Origin: Mycocentrospora acerina
Lineage: Eukaryota > Ascomycota > Dothideomycetes > Pleosporales
DNA: 64,000 nt
Direction of reading: 5' to 3'
NCBI GenBank assembly: GCA_022701365.1
Contig: JAKUHH010000094.1
Span: forward strand, 63,043 to 127,042
A program made the translations under genes and the position numbers. Below the pieces are notes generated by a model. That model saw only the letters and a list, made by a program, of their open reading frames with translations, did no database searches and was not told where the DNA came from. Of the stretch, positions 34,723-43,645 are shown piece after piece (positions within the stretch are counted from its first letter, which is position 1; each line of letters starts with the position of its first letter).

Positions 34723-36459
34723 ATGGAACCCGGAACGGCTTTGGCGGTGGTGTCGCTTTCTTTTCAACTTTTTGCGGGCTGTGTCAAAGGGTTCATCTTA
34801 GTATCCGACGCTCAAAATCTTGGAAAGGATGCAGCACTTGAACGGATGAAGCTCATGCTTCAAGAGCACCGACTTGTTGAATGGGCTAGAGCAATCAAAC
34901 TTGACTCTCCTGGAGACGATGACTCGCCAGGGCTCAACAGGCACCTTGCAGCTCTCATTTTAGTCCAGCTAGAGCAGCTCCTCACCTCGACAGAAACTTT
35001 GAAGAAGCGCTACAAGTTGGAACTGGTGACCCCACCTGATGGCTCTACAGATATGAACCTTGCCAAAATGACGGTCGCGCGCGCCGACACAGCATCGTCC
35101 GTTCTTTCAAACATTGTGTCTACGCAGACTCGCAAGAGCATTCTCGAGCAAGCGTCCAAAACCGGCACAGCGAACCGGCTCCCGAAGCGTCTCTCGTGGG
35201 CCGCTGTCGACAAAAAAAGGTACGCGCAGCTCGTGACGGATGCGACTAGTCTCGTTGATGGGCTTTGGTCCCTCCTGGACATTACTCAAAGGACGCAGAC
35301 TTCTCGAGCAATCAATCAAACACTGCAGCTCGCGATCCAAACGAGTAAAGACATCGACGGTCTCCGAGATCTGCAGAAGTCTCTTCAAGACCCGGCCAAA
35401 GGTGCTGACGTGAAGGACAGCCTCGGTGCGTCAGCAGGGCTGAAGGCGAAGCATGTGTTACTCGCATCCTCGCATCCTAATAGTACCCAAAATAATACAC
35501 CTCCGGGCGACGGTGGTATCCTTGAGATTCAAGAACAAGTCCCGTCGGTTCTAGATGCCTATCAGTTGACCAGTATTCGTATGATGGCATCAACAATTGG
35601 CTTGGCTTTGTATCAGGGAAATAGCGTGTTGATAGAAGAGAAGCGCGTCCCGCCAAAAATGAAAGCAAAGCTTAAGTCCCGTGTCGAGACCCTCATGCAT
35701 CTACTTTCTCAGCCTCCAACGCCATCTTTCCGGACATTACCTTGCCTGGGTTACACAGAAGAGCAGGGAGGCTTCAGGATGGTTTTCAAATTCCCCGCTG
35801 ATCACGTTGCAAATTCCAGCACAGAACTGCCGATCACCCTGTTAAGTGTGCTGTCAAAATCTAACGGAGTGCTCCCGGATGTGGGCACACGACTTCATTT
35901 AGCCGTACAAGTCTGCGAGACGCTGCTAAGCTTCCACACTGCAGGCTGGCTCCATAAGGACGTGCGGTCTGAGAACATCCTCTTAATACCACAGTCCTCT
36001 GACCTGACTACACACCGAATAGGTCGGCCATACCTTTGCGGCTTCTCCTTCGCTCGACAAGATTCGCCAACCGAGATCAGCGAACAGCCGTCCGCCGACC
36101 TCTCAAGGGACATCTACCGGCATGCAGAAGCTCTCGGTGAGCCTTCCGAGAGCTTCGAGCGGTACATGGACGCCTATTCACTCGGCTGTGTTCTGGTCGA
36201 GATCGCAGAATGGACGCCGCTTCGGAAAATCATCAAAAAGCGCGTTGATACCAGTGCCGACGCCGGTACGACGTTGGCCGATGTTGCATTACTTCCACAG
36301 TGGCTGCATGACCGATACATCACAGGTAGAGTTGCTGCTTTTCGACTTGGTGTTGCGTTTGAGAAGATGCTTGCTATATGTATTCCAGCGCCGGGCAAAA
36401 AGCCGGATTTGGCTCAGTTTTACTCTGCACTTGAAGGTATGGTTACTTGTGTAATATGA
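34723..36459 (+). CDS. HeLo-domain pseudokinase protein
   Basis: Single exon of 578 aa. Residues 1 to about 215 form a HeLo domain, the helical membrane-acting module known from HET-S: it begins MEPGTALAVVSLSFQLFAGC and continues with VSDAQNLGKDAALERMKLML and RLVEWARA. From about 285 comes a kinase-like domain with HKDVRSENILL at 411-421 in place of HRD...N, but the DFG aspartate is absent (LCGFSFAR at 438-445) and no VAIK-type lysine is clear. I therefore call it a pseudokinase, as is common in this fungal family. The C-terminus has YSLGCVLVEIAEWTPL (helix F region). HET-S HeLo domains kill cells by inserting in membranes when triggered. No HET-s-type amyloid motif is seen at the C-terminus, so the trigger may come through the kinase-like domain or its divergent neighbour. 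That link is inference. Confidence 0.85.
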   Translation: MEPGTALAVVSLSFQLFAGCVKGFILVSDAQNLGKDAALERMKLMLQEHRLVEWARAIKLDSPGDDDSPGLNRHLAALILVQLEQLLTSTETLKKRYKLELVTPPDGSTDMNLAKMTVARADTASSVLSNIVSTQTRKSILEQASKTGTANRLPKRLSWAAVDKKRYAQLVTDATSLVDGLWSLLDITQRTQTSRAINQTLQLAIQTSKDIDGLRDLQKSLQDPAKGADVKDSLGASAGLKAKHVLLASSHPNSTQNNTPPGDGGILEIQEQVPSVLDAYQLTSIRMMASTIGLALYQGNSVLIEEKRVPPKMKAKLKSRVETLMHLLSQPPTPSFRTLPCLGYTEEQGGFRMVFKFPADHVANSSTELPITLLSVLSKSNGVLPDVGTRLHLAVQVCETLLSFHTAGWLHKDVRSENILLIPQSSDLTTHRIGRPYLCGFSFARQDSPTEISEQPSADLSRDIYRHAEALGEPSESFERYMDAYSLGCVLVEIAEWTPLRKIIKKRVDTSADAGTTLADVALLPQWLHDRYITGRVAAFRLGVAFEKMLAICIPAPGKKPDLAQFYSALEGMVTCVI

Positions 36460-37522
36460 TAAACCCTCTATGTCTAGCTGTCTTTATGGCACAACTTCGA
36501 GCCAGAGTTTCCTGCTATTTGTCTTTATCTTACTTTGTCGCCACTCGGTGTTTCCTTTTATTATTCATCGAGAGGTGCCTAAATCCTTATACATCAATTC
36601 CTATACCAAGCCACTCCACTCAGTACAATTGAAGACAATGGTAATGACACCGATACTGCTTAAACAACAGAACTATCTAAGCTCAGGCAAGGAATCTCTA
36701 AACGGCGAGAGATGTAAGTTATGCAGAGGAGGTGAGTCAGAGGATGGACTCATATGTTTAATAGAATAAGCGACGAGGGTCATAAATAAACAAGTAAACT
36801 CCATAGCTCTGCTCGTTTCCATGCCCTTTGGAAGGCTCTTCATAGACGTTAAACCACTTCAACTAATTGATCTCATAATTAACAGTCCAAAACTTTCTGT
36901 AAATCGCATGCACCTTGACAATAACCCCAGCAAGCCATCGAAGCAGTAGAGTTAACTTATCATGTCACAACATGGCTGACGTCTTTGTAAGCTGTGAGAA
37001 CAACAGTTGATTGTAATAGTGTTGCTACATTAATAGGGCTAAGGCTAAAGAATGTTCCACTTTTTTAAATCAAAACTGCTCAAAGCGAAGTAAAAAAAGT
37101 TCGCATCCTTAGTTTTAATTTATCTACTGTCTTTGCAAGTAAAATTTCACTTGTTTGACTTTACAGTGTAAGAAGATACAGGAGTACTTATCTTAATAAT
37201 CATCGTAACATAAGTTCTTGTCTGCAAGAAATTTTGGGTTAAGAAAACGAATCATGCCTTTGCCTACAAAAACATAACGTAATTTCTGAAGCCCTTTTAA
37301 TGTTTAGCTTAGTGTAGATAGTCACATATACTTACCAGAAAAATCAAACACAAAAACTATTTAAAAGATTACGAGCAGGTGATTGTTCATACCAATTTTG
37401 ACGGAAAGTGTATTGTGCAGCCCCAGTCTTGAACAGCATCCAAATTGTCTTCTAATAACAAGACAAAAATCATCAGTCTCAGTACTTTCAGGCATAATCC
37501 ACGCTTGCAAGCAAAACAAAAA
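36460..37522. other. intergenic, AT-rich, no gene seen
   Basis: 3' flank of the HeLo gene. Holds copy B of the degenerate repeat at 36804-36872. A short extra 3' exon of the HeLo gene cannot be excluded, because a GTATGG donor occurs just before the stop, but the extension has no family-like sequence. Confidence 0.55.
36804..36872. repeat. degenerate dispersed repeat, copy B
   Basis: 69 bp aligning without gaps to 16845-16913, about 75% identical, with mostly C/T and G/A differences. Similarity appears to continue weakly upstream (GTAAA). Could be a remnant of a transposon or LTR altered by repeat-induced point mutation. Confidence 0.4.
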
Positions 37523-37641
37523 ACATACAACAGCGGGGATTCGCCAGTGGTCACCCACCTGACTACTAGTCCGCCGGTACGTTGCTTAAGTAGGGCTGAG
37601 CGAACGGGAAGCCTTGTTTTCAACGTCCTATGGTCGTATGT
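37523..37641 (-). rRNA. 5S ribosomal RNA gene, copy 2
   Basis: 119 nt, identical to the copy at 21231-21349 except TACTTAAGC instead of TATTTAAGC. Both termini, the helix I pairing and the internal control region are intact. A TTTTTGTTTTG pol III terminator follows the 3' end. The flanks share only the short GCAAAACAAAA stretch, as expected for dispersed 5S genes. Confidence 0.94.
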
Positions 37642-38173
37642 AACATTTTAATCAAAAAAAAACATTAATAATCCTTTACTTTTGTTCATAAATAGACTAC
37701 TCAAGATCTATTTCCTCCGATTGCGGTTTTTCGTCGGGAGTTCATTTGATGTACGTAGCCAATGGGTGCAGCTTCAGGAGTAAAAAATTCCAAATCAGAA
37801 ACAAGGAAAAGTACTAAAGAAAGATTTTTGTGTTTTTCAGTCACACCTTAATGGTCAGGTGTGCGCCCTGAAGGACTAGCAAGATTGAACCCCGTTGATC
37901 CTGAGGAGGTATGGGAAACCTTTGCTCTACGACCACTTGTACAGTACGCAAAAAACCCTCATCTCACCTAATAAGGACTTCGTATGCTGTGTTGTACATT
38001 CATGTTGATCACGGCAGAAGCTGGGGCTGGGAGTAAAGATCTTCACTAGTTTAATTTCAGGCGAGAAGTTTGAACTATGCGCTTCGACATAGCTCAAAAA
38101 CATATTCCACAGTTTTGAATATTCCTCGTGACAAATGTTGTATGTGAAAAGAAATCTTCTACGTCGTAGATAT
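37642..38173. other. intergenic, AT-rich, no gene seen
   Basis: Between the 5S gene and the 3' end of the DUF7580-type gene. Nothing recognised. Confidence 0.55.
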
Positions 38174-40041
38174 TTAATACACGCCATTGAAGCACTGTAA
38201 TGTCTTCTCCAGTGGCACTACAACGCCAAAATAGACAGCTTGTTGAAAACTGAGTTCATCCAAGCTGTGGCCTTTATGATTGAAGTCACAGCGTATACAT
38301 CGTCTAACAGCATCTAGATAAAGTAAACCAGCTTCGAGTTCGATCTCCTCCGCAATAAGCCTCTCAACCGTACACCAAACAACTCCTGGAGTGCCTTGAC
38401 AGTCGAGATCATGAGGCATTTGTAGCTCTTCGATTGGTTTTCCGTACAAGAGTTCGATAAGCAGAACCCCAAGGGTAAAAAGCGTTTGATTACGAATCAC
38501 TCTACGAATCGGTGGCTTTTTGGTCGATCCCAAATCAAGACCTGCGGAGGATAACCTTGTATGAATGAAGGAGTGTTGAAAGATGGATGCTAGTGGAGCG
38601 CCAGGCCGGTGGATGAAGTAGACATCGTCTTCATTCCAGTCCTCACTCAGCCATGGTGTCTTATAGAGTTGTAGCACACCCGACGCCAGATCGACTGCCA
38701 CTTTAAGCTTGTCTTGTCGCATCAAATGCCGGCCAAAATTGGCTTGCCTCAAAAGTACTTGCCGCAAGGTATATGCTGACCAGACTTCCCCGTTTTCATG
38801 ACCAACTGACTTCTTCAATGGATAGATACCGTGTTTTCGCTTAAAGCTATCTAGTAAGTAACCAGCACAAACGTCTCTTTGTGGCTGTTGTTGATGTGCA
38901 ATAGCCATGCAAAGATCTTGTATTAGCTCAAACGGCATTTCGGCAGTTGCAGCTATCTTTCGCTCCGTATTAGTATTTACTGTGCTTTTACTAACCTTTT
39001 GGGCTTGTGACTGATCAAATCGCACGCGTTGAGCAGATTTTGTTGCACTTGGTGCATTTAGCAACAATGGGATATGTTTTGGCTTTTCCGAAACATATTT
39101 AACGTCCACCTCATTCCAGTCTGAAAGAACACTCTTGTGTGCTGAGATATAGGTGAAGATTACACGCAAAGGTGTACTCGATGGCGAGTCGTCTTCGTGC
39201 TGTGTGATTAGGCTTCGACTCTCTAATCTCAGCTTGACGGCATGACCCTCACACCTGCATGTCGTGCCTGAAAGAAGGGCCTCGAATGTACTGCGCGCAT
39301 GGTTTTGCAGCGCGCTGAAGTCTGGGCAGGAATGAGCCTTGACTTTCGCTCTGGCTGGTTCGAGGGCCAATGACTGTATGGTCAAGCGCACTAATGACTG
39401 GTTGTAATAACTGAGCTGACTGAGCTGCTCTGTGTACTTCGATCTCTTCAGACTAAATTTCAGTCTCTTATATTGAAGTCCAAAGAGACTTGGGTCGCTA
39501 AATTGAGGCTGCAATGAAGTTAGCATCGTTCGATACAATTTCATGTATGAGATGGCAATCTATTCACAAAATAAATCAAAGGCATGATGAGTTATTAATT
39601 TCGTTCACTTCGATGTCATGGTGTTAACTTTAGGAAGAGATTGCACCAACGTACCTTCCCATCGGGGCCCAGCGCTAACTTCTCCATCATGCTCTTCAGC
39701 AAATTCTCCATACCGCAGACATTCCTAAGATATACCTCATATGCGTTTCTAAGCCTCTCTTTCAACAGAATGTTGACACTTGCATCCCGCCATAATTCAC
39801 CACCAGGGAATGCTAGGAATTGGTCCATGTGCTCAGTCCTGACAATGCCTTCTAGCAGCTGCTCCAAAGAGTTGATGAAAATAGAATGTTCATTTTCAAT
39901 TCGGAAGATCAAAAATTTTACCTCTGACTTGTAGTACCAGTATCGTTTCGCAATATTAATGCCTTCTGCATAATGCTCCAGCGCCGAAATTATCAGCGGA
40001 AGTGATCCAAGCACAACACCTGCCACCTCCAGTCCAGACAT
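38174..40041 (-). CDS. DUF7580-type fungal protein
   Basis: Two exons (40041-39655, 39559-38174) give 590 aa; the 95-nt intron lies between GPDGK and IAISYMKLY. The N-terminus MSGLEVAGVVLGSLPLIISALEHY followed by a long helical region (about 1-230) is the hallmark of a large fungal family now annotated as DUF7580. The C-terminal half (about 390-580) has the family core: SSGVLQLYKTPWLSEDWNEDD-like sequence (here ASGVLQLYKTPWL), then RNQTLFTLGVLLIELLYGKP, a kinase-like C-lobe without HRD or DFG motifs, and a final helical segment with two Cys near RRCIRCDF. The function of the family is not established; it is often found near HeLo-, NACHT- or ankyrin-bearing genes. It is divergent from the C2H2/GIY-YIG gene across 337 bp. 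Confidence 0.8.
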
Positions 40042-40378
40042 TGTATCGTGTTCGGCAGCCGATTTGATCCGAAGCTTCTATTTATCGATGTGATCCCAAG
40101 TGATTGATGTCTGCCTAATGCGTAGGCGCAGACGCTGATATTGATGTTTTAGACCCCGCTGAGGCTACAGACGAGGCTGATTGATAAGCCGCGACATGGT
40201 TGCCCGCTAAATTGGCCCCCAATCTTGACCTGCAGCTCTGTAGCAACTACTACAGCGACCACTCAATTGCTGGCAACAACCATACGAATTTATCCAGACA
40301 CAAACATCTAATCGCCAAGCACACATCGAGGCTTTATTTCGCTGGCCTTCGCACCCAAGCACTCAACGAGATGCAAAC
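40042..40378. promoter_or_regulatory. bidirectional promoter of the DUF7580/GIY-YIG pair
   Basis: 337 bp between divergent start codons. GATTGAT-type repeats are present (near 40100 and 40171). No TATA box is obvious. Confidence 0.5.
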
Positions 40379-42592
40379 ATGACCTTCCCGAGGCAAGGTG
40401 ACCCTGTGTCAATTTCGGCTCACGTCAGATACTGCCTGGATGGCTTCAACGAGATACACGAGAGCCTGGTGAGGGCCGAAGCGGAAATTAAACTCAAGCT
40501 ATCGCCAGGAACTGTCAATGACATCTTCGGCCACTTTCGACTATTTGTGGGAAATATTGGAGCCCATCGCATAGGAAGAGACTCACTCGACTACAAGCTT
40601 CGCGAAGCATCTCACATACGAGACGGAGTTATTAAACTTCTGCAAAATTTGCATTCGACTCTACAAGATGCGTTACATATCATTACCGGTCAAAGTATTC
40701 CCTGGGAAGATCTATCAGATTTGGACTCGGATAGCTCCGACGATGAGTCGCAGTCTGCAGGAGTGACAACCACAGAACTTGAGCAATTAGCGTCTAACAT
40801 GGTGGAGATCAACAAATGTCTAATGCGCTTGTCAATGTCCATACGAAATCCAGCACCTCACGATCAATTCAAGGAATCGGCAAAAATCGACGTAAAGCAT
40901 TATGAAAACTATGACATCGATCATGTTCGTAGTAAATTCCCCTCGGCTGATGAGTACCTCGTTCTTCGCTTAGGTAAAGCGATTTCTCGTCGACGACAAT
41001 ACCTTCGCTACCGAGAAGATCATCGAAAGAAGCTGGAACAAGGTCTCAATTCAACACCACAAATCTCGCACACCACCTCAGCACCGTTAGGGAAGATTGA
41101 AAGCACTATCGCATCTTCCATACCATCGATATTTAAAGCTGGCGCTTCTGTGACAAATATAGCACAGGACATTTACAACGAAGATAGTTTAACACAAACC
41201 TCTTATACGACCTCCACAAACGATACGACTCGACTACGTCCTCCATCAGTTCCTAATAATTGGCAGGATGAGAACCCATTTGAGTGCCCGCTCTGCTTTC
41301 GCCTCATATCTGTTCCACGAGTTGCTGTGTGGTACAAGCACGTTTACAGAGACCTACAACCATATGTAAGCTAGGCAGGAATTTAGTCGTAAGATAGCAC
41401 TGATAGAAGGCAGATGTGTACTTTTGAGAGTTGCAAGACTCCTGACAGAATCTATGAGAGCAGACACGAATGGTTTCACCACGAACTGCAAGCACATCGC
41501 AAATGGTGGGAATGTGTCGATGGTTGTAACATGACATTTCGCTCACCGGACGAGTTTCGCACACATATTTGCCACGTTCATAACGACCTAGCAGGAAATA
41601 GACTCGATGATTTTATGCGAAATTGTGAAAGAGAGGACTCAATGGAAACTGAAGCGGAATGCCATCTGTGCCAACAAAAGCTGCCTTCGCTTACTCAACT
41701 ACGCCGTCATATGGGCAGGCATCACGAGGAGCTCTCATTATTTGCACTGCCCTCCCATATAGAAGATGACGTGGATAAGAGCGACAGCGGGGAGAACAGC
41801 GATGATTCACGCTCAGTATCAAGTGTGGCCAGTGGTAACCCATCTCAGTCCTCGAAGCCTGTTACATGCGAGATATGCGGCTCCATACTGGAGTCTGGGA
41901 GTAGAGATCGCATCGAAGTCGAAGTACTAATTTGCGGAAATTGCAAGGTCGTCACTTCAGATTCACCGTCAAGTGTCATGGAGAAAGGTAGTAAAACAGT
42001 ATCTACTGAGGAAACGGAGATACTTGGCAAGAAACAACTAGAAAAATCCAGAGATTCTTCGGTCTTCATACCCTATGGACGAGGGAGGGAAGGAGGGAAT
42101 AGTAAAACTCCTACCAGACAAGCTGCGATAAGAGCTACAGTGCTTAAAGAATTAAGAAACGGTGAAACTAAAGAGGGATATATGTACATTTCCTATGAAA
42201 AGGAATCTCCCGAATTTCTCAGAATTGGATATACATTTGATGTCCCCAGACAGCTGGCAGAGTGGAAAAGACAGTGCAATAGTCACTTGGTAGAGTATGA
42301 CCAACAACCTGGAAGCGAGAGAATACTCATTCAAAATGTTTCTCGTGTTGAAAGACTTGTTATGACCGAATTGATGGAAGTACAGTGTTGGAAAAAGTGC
42401 GTGGGATGCGGCAAAACACATGTTGAGTGGTTCCGTACTTCACCAGAACACGCTACCAAAATCATCAAGAAGTATTCCGACTGGATGGCGAAAGATCCTT
42501 ATGAATCTTTTGAGCCTTACTTTTTGAAACTTTCCAGACGGACAGACGCAGAGTTGGACTCTATTTCCCGCGTCACGTATGATGATGAATGA
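40379..42592 (+). CDS. C2H2 zinc-finger protein fused to a GIY-YIG (T5orf172) domain
   Basis: Two exons (40379-41365, 41414-42592) give 721 aa; the 48-nt intron falls inside the first finger array. The N-terminal ~120 residues (SISAHVRYCLDGFNEIHESL...) are the helical domain typical of fungal C2H2 proteins in NLR-like families. Zinc fingers follow: ECPLC...(about 302), CTFESC...HEWFHHE, WECVDGCNMTF...HICHVH, and CHLCQQ...HMGRHH (about 412-433). Two C-x2-C pairs come near 481 and 503. The C-terminus (about 565-700) matches the T5orf172/GIY-YIG nuclease fold: GYMYIS (584-589), RIGYT (599-603), RVERLVMTEL with the Glu position at 642, and GCGKTHVEWF (660-669). The putative nuclease residues look intact. 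This suggests a nucleic-acid-binding or -cutting protein. Whether it is active is unknown. Confidence 0.84.
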
Positions 42593-42922
42593 AAGATGAA
42601 CGTTTTTTTTTGTAGTAGTTTCATGTTAGCAGAATAAGAATGCTTCAATGAATGCAGAGGAAGATGATTGTTCGAATATCACAAATTTAGATTAGTACAA
42701 AAACTCAAAAGTTAGGTATTTTTATCTCTCCTACTTCAACATCTCGTAAACAAGTCTGTATATAAAGAGCATAATCTAAGACCGAGGCTGACGTTTTTGA
42801 TTTATATACATGCAAAACAGATACTATATACTAATGTATTGAAGAGCATACATCTGCTCGATCAAATGTCATTATATTTTGAATCACCCCAAACTGATTC
42901 ACCATACCACAATCGTTCCCCT
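42593..42922. other. intergenic, AT-rich, no gene seen
   Basis: Convergent 3' flanks of the GIY-YIG gene and the small secreted protein gene. Confidence 0.6.
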
Positions 42923-43645
42923 CTAAACCCACTTCTGGCTGTATGCTCCGACGATCAAGTTTCCATTTCCTGCTGCAGCTTGGGAACCTATCGAGAGAGT
43001 GAGCAAAATACTGTTTATACAAACAAAGGAATGAGGATACATACCAGCGCACGACTGATCCGAACGAGTGCACGAGTTGATAGTCCACAGCACAGCGCTT
43101 GCAACATCACGGCTAGAACCTCTCAGTTAGTATCAAGTTCCTCTAACAAATCACTCATTAGATGGCATTGCCGATGCTCAACGTACCAGTAGCTTGACGT
43201 TGCTCCAGCGAGACCCTGGGATGCAATAACAGCATCCCCCGACTGGCACATCCTGGCAATTGCGGCGCCGCTTCCAACACCACAGTTTGTTGTACCGAGG
43301 TTGTTCAGGTACTGGTAGCATGCGATGATGCCGTTGACGTTGGTGTAGGCGGCGTTGCTGGGACCACAGCTCGCGGTGTACATGACCTTGAATGGGTGCA
43401 CTGGACAATCGTCAGCATAGAAAAAATCAAATATGGTAAAAGAATGGGCTAGGCGTACCAGGCGCGACGGGTGCGGGCATTTCGTAAAGTTGTGCGCTGG
43501 TCAGGCCGAGGGACTCGAGCGATGGGAGGCCGGGGCCAGGGATGACTTCAGGGTAGTCGGTACGGGCATCGAGTGGAACCGCAGATGCCGCCTGGAGAGA
43601 GGCGAGGGCGAGGAGGAAGGTAGACAGGAATCTTGAAGGAGACAT
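42923..43645 (-). CDS. small secreted cysteine-rich protein
   Basis: Four exons (43645-43459, 43400-43187, 43112-43045, 42987-42923) give 177 aa. Residues 1-22 (MSPSRFLSTFLLALASLQAASA) are a clear signal peptide. A Pro/Glu-rich propeptide-like part follows, then a mature domain of about 110 residues with seven cysteines (segments TASCG, IACYQY, TNCGV, RMCQS, SYC, NSCTR, QSCAG). It ends GNGNLIVGAYSQKWV. The third exon start is the only acceptor that keeps the frame open; it creates the fifth cysteine. The combination of secretion, small size and cysteines is typical of fungal secreted effector-like proteins. The pattern loosely recalls Ecp2/Hce2-type domains, but I cannot assign it. It lies next to the defence-like region. 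Confidence 0.78.

Noticed and set aside
36350..36480. HET-s-type amyloid motif or extra exon at the end of the HeLo protein
   Set aside because: The reading frame ends at 36459 and neither the tail nor the possible spliced extension resembles the 21-residue repeat motif.
37860..37940. Possible tRNA (GGGGTTCAATC resembling a B box on the minus strand)
   Set aside because: No acceptor stem, anticodon arm or A box can be folded around it.
30283..42592. Calling the island an NLR (NACHT/NB-ARC) locus
   Set aside because: No P-loop NTPase of the NACHT or NB-ARC type is present; the large protein is a kinase-ankyrin fusion.
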